Origin: Caulobacteraceae bacterium UBA6225
GTDB lineage: Bacteria > Pseudomonadota > Alphaproteobacteria > Caulobacterales > Caulobacteraceae
NCBI GenBank assembly: GCA_002441055.1
Contig: DJWR01000134.1
Coordinates: 1-8,452 of the forward strand
Reading direction: 5' to 3'
DNA length: 8,452 nucleotides
The notes under the pieces are model-generated. The model ran no database searches, was not told the DNA's origin, and saw only the letters and a list, made by a program, of their open reading frames with translations. The stretch's first letter is position 1, and each line of letters begins with the position of its first letter. Below, piece by piece: positions 1-6,264 of the stretch. The translations under genes were made by a program, and so were the position numbers.

Positions 1-463
1 GGGCCATGCCCTGGGGGCGGTTGAGGCCGCCGGCGAAAACCTCCCGGATTTCGGCCAGTCCGTCGCCGTCAGCGTCCCGCAGCAGCATGATCCGGTTGGG
101 GCTGGGCTTCAGCGCACCGGCATAGGCCTGAACCCGCTGGGCGATGCGATCCATCAGGCCTTCCGGCGGCTTGGGCTCGGAGCTGGCCTCTGACACCAGC
201 ATGTCCCCATTGGGCAAGACGAGCAGCCAACGGGGATGGCTGAGATCGCCGGCGAAACGGGTGACGACGAACCCGGCAGGCGCCACGGGCGCTGCGCCCC
301 CGGCCCATCCCACCGCCTTGGCGGGATTGACCCGGGGCAGAAGATCGTCCTCGGGCGCCGGGATCTTCGGGTCTGCGCCAAATCCGACAAAGGCCTCCTC
401 GGAGCCTGCGGTGCAGGCGCCCGCGAGGGTCAAGGCGAGGAGTGTGATGGTCAGTCGGCGCAC
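1..463 (-). CDS. Glucose/sorbosone dehydrogenase-family lipoprotein, N-terminal part (gene runs off left edge)
   Basis: Reading leftwards from a GTG at 463-461 there is an uninterrupted frame of 154 codons to the window edge. It starts MRRLTITLLALTLAGAC, a basic n-region, hydrophobic core and a lipobox-like end, so the mature protein is probably a lipoprotein with Cys17 lipidated; the residue at -3 is Ala rather than the usual Leu, so cleavage by a general signal peptidase is possible. Further in, HPRWLLVLPNGDMLVSEA (about 76-93), NRIMLLRDADGDG (about 124-136) and FAGGLNRPQGMA (about 143-154) are characteristic of the first blades of PQQ-type glucose/sorbosone dehydrogenase beta-propellers. 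The start is well fixed: an in-frame TAA lies only 15 nt upstream (481-479) and no ATG lies between. Catalytic and PQQ-binding residues would lie in the missing C-terminal part, so enzyme activity, substrate and cofactor cannot be judged. The gene is divergent from the sigma gene and no clear promoter was seen for it. Confidence 0.8.
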   Translation of the reverse strand, partial: MRRLTITLLALTLAGACTAGSEEAFVGFGADPKIPAPEDDLLPRVNPAKAVGWAGGAAPVAPAGFVVTRFAGDLSHPRWLLVLPNGDMLVSEASSEPKPPEGLMDRIAQRVQAYAGALKPSPNRIMLLRDADGDGLAEIREVFAGGLNRPQGMA

Positions 464-704
464 GGCGGTCCCTAGGGCTTAGGCGTGCAACCTTGGTCTG
501 CGGCGCGGCTGGGGTCCACCCCTCACCGAATGACGATCATCCGATCAGGGGCGAGAGCCGCCTAGCCGAGTTGCGCGCCCCAGGCGTAGGGATCGACGAA
601 GACCTGGATCCGCCAGGGTCATGATCAGCAGCCCCAGGGGCCGACAAGCCAAGGCTCCGCATCGTGATGCTCCACGACGACCGGGCCGCCTGGGGAAATT
701 TGCT

Positions 705-725
705 CACTCCCAAAGCTTGGGTGTG
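705..725. repeat. Imperfect inverted repeat abutting the -35 element
   Basis: The left arm CACTCCCAA (705-713) and right arm TTGGGTGTG (717-725) pair at 8 of 9 positions (T708/T722 is the mismatch) around a 3-nt centre, AGC. The last base of the right arm is the first G of the GTAACC -35 element. The position would suit an operator for a dimeric regulator, but no regulator in the window is known to bind it and chance is possible. Confidence 0.4.
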
Positions 726-749
726 TAACCATCGCCGAGCCGCTGCGAA
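725..749 (+). promoter_or_regulatory. Candidate ECF (SigF-type) promoter of sigF-nrsF
   Basis: GTAACC at 725-730 and CGAA at 746-749 are separated by 15 nt. The 'AAC' core in the -35 and a short CG-containing -10 are typical of ECF-dependent promoters. As I recall, the consensus for Caulobacter SigF targets is GTAACC with CGAA about 16 nt away, so this fits autoregulation by the downstream sigma factor. I saw no other GTAACC in the window. With a start about 6-8 nt after the -10, transcription would begin near 755-757, only about 11-13 nt before the start codon. Confidence 0.65.
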
Positions 750-754
750 GTCAC

Positions 755-760
755 AGGAAA
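755..760 (+). promoter_or_regulatory. Ribosome binding site deciding the sigF GTG start
   Basis: AGGAAA ends 7 nt before the GTG at 768, a good spacing. An ATG at 763-765 is only 2 nt downstream of the motif and out of frame with the sigma protein, so the GTG is the better start. The motif probably sits at the extreme 5' end of the message. Confidence 0.6.
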
Positions 761-767
761 CCATGGC

Positions 768-1307
768 GTGGAAGACTTCGACCTGCAGATCCAGGCTCTC
801 ATCGCACTCAGTCTGGCGGGTGATGGCGCGGCCTATGGTCGGCTTCTCACCCTGCTGGCGCCGCGACTACGGGCCTATTTCAGTCGGCGTCTCTCCGACG
901 GCGCTGACGCGGAGGATCTGGTGCAGGAGACCCTGATCGCCATTCATACGAAACGCGCCACCTACGATCCGACCCTGGCCTTCGCCCCTTGGGTCTATGG
1001 GATCGCGCGCTACAAGCTCATCGACCATTACCGGCGTCGGGGGGTTCGCCGACACGTCCCCCTTGAGGAGGCCGGTGTGCTGTTTGCTGAAACCGATACC
1101 GAGGCGGGCGCCGTCCGGTCAGATCTGGATCGGCTGCTGTCGCAGCTTCCGGCCCGTCAGCGAGGGCTGCTGGAGGATGTGCGGCTGCGCGGCCTGACCA
1201 TCGCCGAGGCCGCGCCGCGACACGGCTATACGGAGGGCGCCGCCAAGGTCGCCCTGCATCGAACCATGAAGTCCCTGTCCGCCAGTGTGGCCGCCGATGA
1301 AGACTGA
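768..1307 (+). CDS. sigF: ECF RNA polymerase sigma factor, SigF-like
   Basis: This 179-aa protein has the two-domain layout of an ECF sigma factor and the usual family length. Region 2 spans about residues 10-90, with DAEDLVQET (47-55) in the core-binding helix and FAPWVYGIARYKLIDHYRR (72-90) in the -10 recognition part. Region 4 spans about 120-172, with LPARQRGLL (127-135) and a helix-turn-helix ending in GAAKVALHRTMKSL (157-170). It should direct RNA polymerase to a small regulon when released from its membrane anti-sigma factor. The next gene encodes NrsF, which places it with the Caulobacter SigF group, known to respond to metals such as chromium, cadmium and copper; that response is inferred here from the partner. 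The GTG start is supported by the ribosome binding site, and the matching promoter element upstream suggests autoregulation. The 3' end overlaps nrsF by 11 nt. Confidence 0.9.
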   Translation: MEDFDLQIQALIALSLAGDGAAYGRLLTLLAPRLRAYFSRRLSDGADAEDLVQETLIAIHTKRATYDPTLAFAPWVYGIARYKLIDHYRRRGVRRHVPLEEAGVLFAETDTEAGAVRSDLDRLLSQLPARQRGLLEDVRLRGLTIAEAAPRHGYTEGAAKVALHRTMKSLSASVAADED

Positions 1308-1938
1308 TGACCTGATCGCCGTCCTGGCCCTGGAGCCAGGCCCGACGAACCCTGCGCGCCTGAACTCCCGGATCGGCCTGTGGAGCGGATCTGGGGCCCT
1401 GGTCGCCGCCGTCGTGGCCGTAGTCGCCATGGGCGCGCGGCCAGACCTGACCCAGTGGACAGGCCTGACCTCCTTCCTTGGAAAGGCCGCCTATACCTTG
1501 AGTTTGGCTGTCGCGGGCTTCTGGCTGCTGGACCGTCTGGGGCGTCCGGGAGCCTCGCCCTGGCGGGCTGTGTCAGCGCTTCTTCTGTTGCTGATCGGGG
1601 GGGGCGTCGCCGTCGGGCTGGAACTGGCGCAGAGCCCGGCTGACGCATGGACCGCCCTGGTTATGGGCCGTTCGGCGATGACCTGTCCGCTGGCGATCCT
1701 GGCGCTTGGGGCCCTGACCCTGCCGCCGGCCCTTGTGGCGGCCAGGCGGCTGGCGCCTTTGCGGCCCTCCGCAGCCGGCGCCGCCGCGGGACTGTTGGCG
1801 GGCGGGCTATCGGCCACCGCCTACGGCCTTCACTGCGCAGAGACGGCCGTCAGCTTCCTCGTCATCTGGTATGGGCTGGGCGTCCTGGCGACGACCGTGC
1901 TGGGCGCTGTGGCGGGCGCGCGGGTTCTACGCTGGTGA
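1297..1938 (+). CDS. nrsF: Membrane anti-sigma factor NrsF (DUF1109 family)
   Basis: This 213-aa integral membrane protein has about six hydrophobic segments (roughly residues 31-46, 64-79, 92-112, 130-149, 158-178 and 185-208) behind a soluble N-terminus (MKTDDLIAVLALEP) that is the likely sigma-binding part. It contains exactly two cysteines, C130 in SAMTCPLAI and C180 in YGLHCAETAV. Caulobacter NrsF holds SigF inactive and has two conserved cysteines needed for the response, recalled as C131 and C181, so the correspondence is very close. The expected role is to sequester the sigma factor at the inner membrane and release it when the cysteines sense metal or redox stress. The ATG at 1297 is preferred to an in-frame GTG at 1285 because it gives the family's usual N-terminus; it overlaps the sigma gene by 11 nt and no strong ribosome binding site precedes it, so translational coupling is likely. 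The stop codon touches the ccoS stop codon. Confidence 0.9.
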   Translation: MKTDDLIAVLALEPGPTNPARLNSRIGLWSGSGALVAAVVAVVAMGARPDLTQWTGLTSFLGKAAYTLSLAVAGFWLLDRLGRPGASPWRAVSALLLLLIGGGVAVGLELAQSPADAWTALVMGRSAMTCPLAILALGALTLPPALVAARRLAPLRPSAAGAAAGLLAGGLSATAYGLHCAETAVSFLVIWYGLGVLATTVLGAVAGARVLRW

Positions 1939-1948
1939 TCAGCTGATC
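1937..1948. repeat. Perfect 12-bp palindrome over two convergent stop codons
   Basis: GATCAGCTGATC reads the same on both strands. It contains most of the nrsF stop codon (1936-1938, plus strand) and all of the ccoS stop codon (1941-1939, minus strand). No T-run follows on either strand, so it does not look like a normal intrinsic terminator. Confidence 0.7.
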
Positions 1949-2094
1949 CGATTGTCGGTGTCGTCGATCAGGATGCGCGCGGCGTCTCCGGCCGGGTCGT
2001 CATACTGCCCGCTCCGCAGGGTCCACCAGAAGGCCCCGAGGCCCGCCAGACCCAGGGCCATCGAGATCGGCGCGAGGATAAGAATGATACCCAT
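1939..2094 (-). CDS. ccoS: CcoS, cbb3 oxidase maturation protein
   Basis: This 51-aa protein is a single-pass membrane protein: one hydrophobic segment at about residues 3-22, then FWWTLRSGQYDDPAGDAARIL (22-42), in which the W-x-L-RSGQYDD-x-x-GDA-x-RIL pattern is the hallmark of CcoS/FixS. In Rhodobacter, CcoS is needed to put heme b and CuB into CcoN; the same assembly role is inferred here. The length is normal for the family. It is the last gene of the cco operon. Its ATG shares one base with the ccoI stop codon (TGATG), and GGAG/GGAAAAG lies upstream as a ribosome binding site. Its stop codon directly abuts that of the convergent nrsF gene. Confidence 0.93.
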   Translation of the reverse strand: MGIILILAPISMALGLAGLGAFWWTLRSGQYDDPAGDAARILIDDTDNRIS

Positions 2095-4274
2095 CAGGCT
2101 TTTCCGGCTCCATGCATGCGCAGGGCGTTGAGGGTGACCACCAGGGAGGAGCCTGACATGGCCAGGGCTGCGATCAGCGGATTGACGAAGCCCAGCATGG
2201 CGAGCGGGATGGCGCCCAGGTTGTAGAGGGCCGAGAAGCCGAAATTCTCCAGGGCTCGGCTGCGGGCGGCGCGGGCCACGCGAATGGAGTCGGCCACCGC
2301 CCCCAGCGCCTCGCCCGAGAAGACCAGATCAGCCGCATTCTGGCTGGCGTCCAAGGCCGCCCCAGGCGCCATGGCCGCGTGGGCCTTGGCCAGGGCGGCG
2401 GTGTCGTTGAGGCCGTCGCCGACCATCAAGACCTTACGCCCCTCAGCGGTCAGGGCGTCGATGACGGCCGCCTTGTCCTGAGGGCTCTGGCCAGAGCGCC
2501 AATGGTCGATGTGGAGGGTCTGGGCGGCCCGGGCGACGGGGCCCTCCAGGTCGCCGGAGAGGATTTCCACGCCCAGTCCAAGGGCCCGCAGCTCCGCCAC
2601 CGTCGCTGCGGCGTCGGCGCGGAGTTGATCTGAGAACCGGAACCGGATCGGCGTCTCGCCCTGGATGGCGAACCAGAGCTCGGTCTCTCCGCCGCGAACC
2701 CCCTCCAGGCCGACGAAGCTCGCCCGGCCCAGGCGCGCCGACCGCCCCTCGACCAGCCCCTCTACCCCTTGTCCGGCCGTCTCGACGACCTCTGTGGCCC
2801 GGGGGCCTGGCCCGGCCTCCGCAGCCAGGGCCCGCGCCAGGGGATGGGCTGAAGCCCGGGCAAGCGGCGCGGCCAGGGCGAGGGCTTCGGCAGGAGCTTC
2901 GATCAGGCGGGACCGGCCCTCGGTGAGCACGCCGGTCTTGTCGAACACCACATGATCAACCTCCGAAAGCCGCTCCAGAGCGGCCCCGGACTTGACCAGC
3001 ACGCCCTTGCGGAAGAGCCGCGCCGAGGCGGTGATCTGAACGGCGGGGACCGCCAGACCCAGGGCGCAGGGGCAGGTGATGATCAGCAGGGCGACGGCCC
3101 GCAGCAGGGCTTCCCGCGGCCCTAGCCCAAAGGCCAGGCCGCCGAAGAAGGTGAGGGCGGCCACGGAATGGATGACCGGCACATAGACGGACGCAGCCTT
3201 GTCGGCGAGGCGGACATAGAGCGACTTGTTCTGAGCCCCGGCCTCAACCAGTCGCGCAATGGCGGCGACGGCGGAGTCTTCGGACTTGGCGATCGCCAGG
3301 ATGCGCAGTTGGCCGGTCAGGTTCACCGCGCCGGCCCGGCAGGTGTCGCCTGGTCGCACGTCAACCGGCGCGGTCTCGCCGGTGAGCAGGGCGTTGTCGA
3401 GTTCGGAGACGCCGTCCTCCACAAAGCCATCGACGGGGATTCGCTCCCCGGGGCGGACCAGAATGCGCTCTCCGACGGCCACTTCGCTCAGCGGCTTCAC
3501 GCGCTCCAAGCCGTCTAGACCGAGCACGGTGGCGGCGGGCGCCTGAAGCGCCAGCAGGTCGGCCGCGGCGCTGCGGGCCCGGGCGCGCAGCCGGTGATCG
3601 AGCCAACGGCCGATAAGCAGCAGGAACAGCAGCGAGACCGCAGCGTCGAAATAGGCGTCGCGACCATTGAGGAAGGTCTCAACGAAGCTGATGAACAGGG
3701 TCAGGATCACCCCGACCGAGATCGGCACGTCCATATTGGCCTTGCCGGCCTTCAGCGACCGCCAGGCAGACTCAAAGAAGGGCAGGCCCGCATAGATGGC
3801 GCAGGGGGTAGCCACGATGGCCGAGAGCCAGAGCATGATGCTGCGTGTGGCCGGGCCGAGCTCCTGGCCAAAAAGGCCAGCCCAAACCGGCACGGAGAAC
3901 ATCATGGCGTTGCCGGCGCCGAAGCCGGCCACGGCCAGGGCGAGGATCAGCCGCCGGCTTTCCTGGTCATGGGCCTGCGCCGCCTTGGCCGGATCGAACG
4001 GGGTGGCGGGATAGCCCAGCTTATCCAGGGCGGCCACAACCCGGGCGGCGTCGCCCCGGGGGGAGGTGAAGCGCACCGACAGTCGACCCTCGGTGAGGTT
4101 CAGGCGGGCGGCGGCCACGTCTGGCAGGGCGGTCACCGCCGACTCGATCTTGGACATGCAGGCCGCGCACCGGGCGCCCTTCACCAGCAGGTCCAGACTG
4201 GCCGACCCGTCCTTGTCCTTGCGCAGGAAGGCCGACAGATCGGGGGCGCGCGCCAGATCGTAGGTCAGGGCCAT
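2094..4274 (-). CDS. ccoI: CcoI, copper-exporting P1B-type ATPase for cbb3 assembly
   Basis: This 726-aa protein exports Cu(I) across the inner membrane to serve the CuB site of the oxidase. One N-terminal heavy-metal domain carries GARCAACMSKIE (C36, C39). Membrane helices follow, then the actuator motif LLTGE (296-300), the transmembrane metal site ITCPCALGLAVP (C401, C403), the phosphorylated aspartate D445 in FDKTGVLTEG, HP at 477-478 and the hinge motif GDGLND (619-624); YN (684-685) and MSGSS (707-711) in the last helices match the remaining copper-binding positions. The absence of a second heavy-metal domain and the operon position point to CcoI/FixI rather than the general detoxifying CopA. 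The usual DKTGT is DKTGV here. The start overlaps ccoH by 10 nt with no clear ribosome binding site, so coupling is likely; the stop overlaps ccoS by one base. Confidence 0.95.
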   Translation of the reverse strand: MALTYDLARAPDLSAFLRKDKDGSASLDLLVKGARCAACMSKIESAVTALPDVAAARLNLTEGRLSVRFTSPRGDAARVVAALDKLGYPATPFDPAKAAQAHDQESRRLILALAVAGFGAGNAMMFSVPVWAGLFGQELGPATRSIMLWLSAIVATPCAIYAGLPFFESAWRSLKAGKANMDVPISVGVILTLFISFVETFLNGRDAYFDAAVSLLFLLLIGRWLDHRLRARARSAAADLLALQAPAATVLGLDGLERVKPLSEVAVGERILVRPGERIPVDGFVEDGVSELDNALLTGETAPVDVRPGDTCRAGAVNLTGQLRILAIAKSEDSAVAAIARLVEAGAQNKSLYVRLADKAASVYVPVIHSVAALTFFGGLAFGLGPREALLRAVALLIITCPCALGLAVPAVQITASARLFRKGVLVKSGAALERLSEVDHVVFDKTGVLTEGRSRLIEAPAEALALAAPLARASAHPLARALAAEAGPGPRATEVVETAGQGVEGLVEGRSARLGRASFVGLEGVRGGETELWFAIQGETPIRFRFSDQLRADAAATVAELRALGLGVEILSGDLEGPVARAAQTLHIDHWRSGQSPQDKAAVIDALTAEGRKVLMVGDGLNDTAALAKAHAAMAPGAALDASQNAADLVFSGEALGAVADSIRVARAARSRALENFGFSALYNLGAIPLAMLGFVNPLIAALAMSGSSLVVTLNALRMHGAGKA

Positions 4275-4750
4275 GTCAGTCGACGCTCGGCTTCAAACAG
4301 CTGGCCCTTGGCGTCCTGGGCCTGGAAGGTGAGATCCCACGCGCCGGTGACGCCGCCCAGGCGGGCGACATAGAGGCCCGGCTCAGTTTCAGAGAACCTG
4401 GGCGTCAGGGCGCCGGCGCCGGTGGCTGGCCGCTGCAGCTTGCCGCTGAACGACAGGTCGCGCACCGGCGCGCCCTCGGCGTCGAGGATGCGCACGGCTA
4501 CGGCTTCCGGCTCAGCGGCTGCGCTCGCCCGCCAACCCAGCTTCGCCTGAGCGGCCTGCCGGGCCAGTTTGGCGTTGTAGGCGAGGCCGTCCTCATAGGG
4601 CGTCACCGAAACCTCGCCCGGATAGGTCCGCAGGGCGGCGCTGATGAACACCGCATTGACCGCTGTGATCACGCCAAAGAACAGGACCATGGCGACCAGC
4701 ACATGCCAGCCGCGAATGCGGAACCCGTCGCTGCTTTCGGTGAGGCTCAT
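4265..4750 (-). CDS. ccoH: CcoH/FixH, cbb3 oxidase assembly and stability protein
   Basis: This 161-aa protein has a short cytoplasmic N-terminus, one transmembrane segment (about residues 15-38, GWHVLVAMVLFFGVITAVNA) and a periplasmic beta-rich domain of about 120 residues, which is the layout and length of the FixH family. The segment after the helix, TYPGEVSVTPYEDGLAYN (42-59), is typical of the family. CcoH is known to bind CcoN and stabilise cbb3 assembly intermediates; no catalytic residues are known. The ATG overlaps the ccoG stop by 4 nt (ATGA), so translation is probably coupled, and the 3' end overlaps ccoI by 10 nt. Confidence 0.9.
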   Translation of the reverse strand: MSLTESSDGFRIRGWHVLVAMVLFFGVITAVNAVFISAALRTYPGEVSVTPYEDGLAYNAKLARQAAQAKLGWRASAAAEPEAVAVRILDAEGAPVRDLSFSGKLQRPATGAGALTPRFSETEPGLYVARLGGVTGAWDLTFQAQDAKGQLFEAERRLTWP

Positions 4751-6255
4751 CGCGCGTTCGCCGCTCCAGACAGGAAGGAAGTGGTGACCGCCTGGGTCGC
4801 GCCGGCGGCCTCGACGGAGAATGTGGCGGGCATGTTGGCCTCAGGCAGCGCCTCGCGGGGGGCGGTGACGAAGACACGGACAGCGCGCACCTGGTTAGGC
4901 TCCACAGTGAGGGCCACGGGCCCTGTGGTCACCTCGGCGCCTGGGGTCTTGAGCTGGGCGCCAGCCACGCCTGCGAAGGCCACCTGGGCGGTGAAGGGCT
5001 CGAAGGTCCGGTTGGCGATCTTCAGGGTGTAGCTGTTGCGGATGTCGCCGTCCTGCATACGGACGAATGTCGGATTGCGGTCGCGCAGGACATGGACGTC
5101 CATAGGGCTGCGGGTGGAGAGGCCCCAGAGAGTCAGCCCGCCAACAAGGGTCAAGGCGCCAGCATAGTAGAGCGTGCGCGACCGGACCAACTTATAGGCC
5201 GGCTTCTCTCCACAGGCCCGGGCCGCCACGGCCGCATCGGTGTCATAGGCGATCAAACCCTTAGGTCGGCCCACCTTGACCATGATCTCATTACAGGCGT
5301 CGACGCAGAGGCCGCAGTTGATGCACTCCAGTTGAGAACCGTCGCGGATGTCGATGCCCATGGGGCAGACCACCACACAGGCGTTGCAGTCGATGCAATC
5401 TCCACGCCCTTCCCAGGACGCGCCCTTCTTGTGCGGCCCGCGGGGTTCGCCGCGGTCGAAGCGGTAGGTGACCTGCAAGGAGTGCTGGTCGAGCATGGCG
5501 CCCTGAATGCGCGGCCAGGGACACATATAGATACAAACCTGCTCCCGCATCGTGCCCGCCAGAGTGTAGGTGGTGAAGGTCAGGATGGCGCAGGAGACAT
5601 AGGCGGTGACCGGGGCCTGGCCGATCCAGAAGTCCCGCAGCAGGCTGGGCGCATCGTGGAAATAGAAGATCCAGGCGCCGCCGGTGGCAAACGCCACGGC
5701 CAGCCAGGTGACGTGCTTGCCACCCTTTCGCCAGGCCTTGTTGAACGACATTGGCGAGGCGTCGAGCTTCATGCGGGCGTTACGGTCGCCCTCGAACATC
5801 CGCTCGATATAGATGAAGAGGTCTGTCCAGACCGTCTGCGGGCAGGCGTAGCCGCACCACAGGCGGCCAAACAGGGCCGAGGTCAGGAAGAGCGCCAGGG
5901 CGGCGATCACCAGCAGGCCGGTGATGAAATACACCTCCTGGGGCCAGAGCTGGATGAAGAAGAAGTAGAAGCGCCGCCCGGCGAAGTCGACGAGCACCGC
6001 CTGGTCCGGCAGGTCGCCAGGGCGCTCCCAGCGGATCCAGGGGGTGACGTAGTAGGTGGCCAGGGTGAGGACCAGCAGAACCCATTTGATGTTCCGCCAG
6101 CGCCCCTGGACCAGTTTCGGATAGATCGGCGCGCGAGGCTTGTAGAGCCCCCCGCCTGCGTCACCTTTTTTCCTCGCGCGCTCGGCGGCTGACTGCGGCC
6201 CCTTATGGGCCTGGTCGCCCTCGGGCGGCTTGGTGCGATCGATGACGACAGTCAT
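4747..6255 (-). CDS. ccoG: CcoG/FixG (RdxA-like), membrane polyferredoxin and Cu(II) reductase
   Basis: This 502-aa membrane protein has about five transmembrane segments (near residues 56-72, 107-127, 183-199, 216-234 and 362-379). Two NapH/YccM-type cysteine motifs, LWCGYACPQTVW (132-143) and CIYMCPWPRIQG (241-252), precede a cytoplasmic di-cluster ferredoxin domain with CIDCNACVVVCP (C287, C290, C293, C297) and CINCGLCVDAC (C311, C314, C317, C321), enough for two [4Fe-4S] clusters. A C-terminal domain of about 120 residues follows the last helix. In Rhodobacter, CcoG was shown to reduce Cu(II) to Cu(I) for export by CcoI; that role is inferred here from the match and the operon. All motifs are intact. 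The ATG lies 9 nt after the ccoP stop, with AGGGGG as the ribosome binding site, and the stop overlaps ccoH by 4 nt. Confidence 0.95.
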   Translation of the reverse strand: MTVVIDRTKPPEGDQAHKGPQSAAERARKKGDAGGGLYKPRAPIYPKLVQGRWRNIKWVLLVLTLATYYVTPWIRWERPGDLPDQAVLVDFAGRRFYFFFIQLWPQEVYFITGLLVIAALALFLTSALFGRLWCGYACPQTVWTDLFIYIERMFEGDRNARMKLDASPMSFNKAWRKGGKHVTWLAVAFATGGAWIFYFHDAPSLLRDFWIGQAPVTAYVSCAILTFTTYTLAGTMREQVCIYMCPWPRIQGAMLDQHSLQVTYRFDRGEPRGPHKKGASWEGRGDCIDCNACVVVCPMGIDIRDGSQLECINCGLCVDACNEIMVKVGRPKGLIAYDTDAAVAARACGEKPAYKLVRSRTLYYAGALTLVGGLTLWGLSTRSPMDVHVLRDRNPTFVRMQDGDIRNSYTLKIANRTFEPFTAQVAFAGVAGAQLKTPGAEVTTGPVALTVEPNQVRAVRVFVTAPREALPEANMPATFSVEAAGATQAVTTSFLSGAANAR

Positions 6256-6264
6256 GGGAGCCCC

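Larger units (their letters stand above)
464..767. other. Divergent intergenic region between dehydrogenase-like gene and sigma gene
   Basis: This 304-base stretch carries no convincing intact gene. Its right end holds the candidate ECF promoter (725-749), a ribosome binding site (755-760) and an imperfect inverted repeat (705-725). The left two thirds (about 480-700) show no promoter-like element that I can support for the leftward gene. On the minus strand, short open stretches in shifting frames could be remains of a decayed gene (see findings), but this is weak. There is no RNA gene and no long hairpin followed by a T-run. Confidence 0.6.

Noticed and set aside
634..736. 35-codon minus-strand ORF starting at 732 (MVTHPSFGSEQ...)
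   Set aside because: There is no ribosome binding site, its ATG overlaps the -35 element of the opposite promoter, and it matches no family I know. Kept only as part of the possible decayed-gene observation.
1930..1955. Bidirectional intrinsic terminator at the nrsF/ccoS junction
   Set aside because: The palindrome can form only a very short stem and no T-run follows on either strand.
3594..4373. 259-codon open frame on the plus strand opposite ccoI and ccoH
   Set aside because: It is Gly/Gln/His-rich low-complexity reading of the antisense strand of a well-supported P-type ATPase.
5092..6192. 366-codon open frame on the plus strand opposite ccoG
   Set aside because: It is antisense to an intact CcoG with all Fe-S motifs, has no recognisable motif or hydrophobic pattern, and has biased composition typical of a shadow frame.
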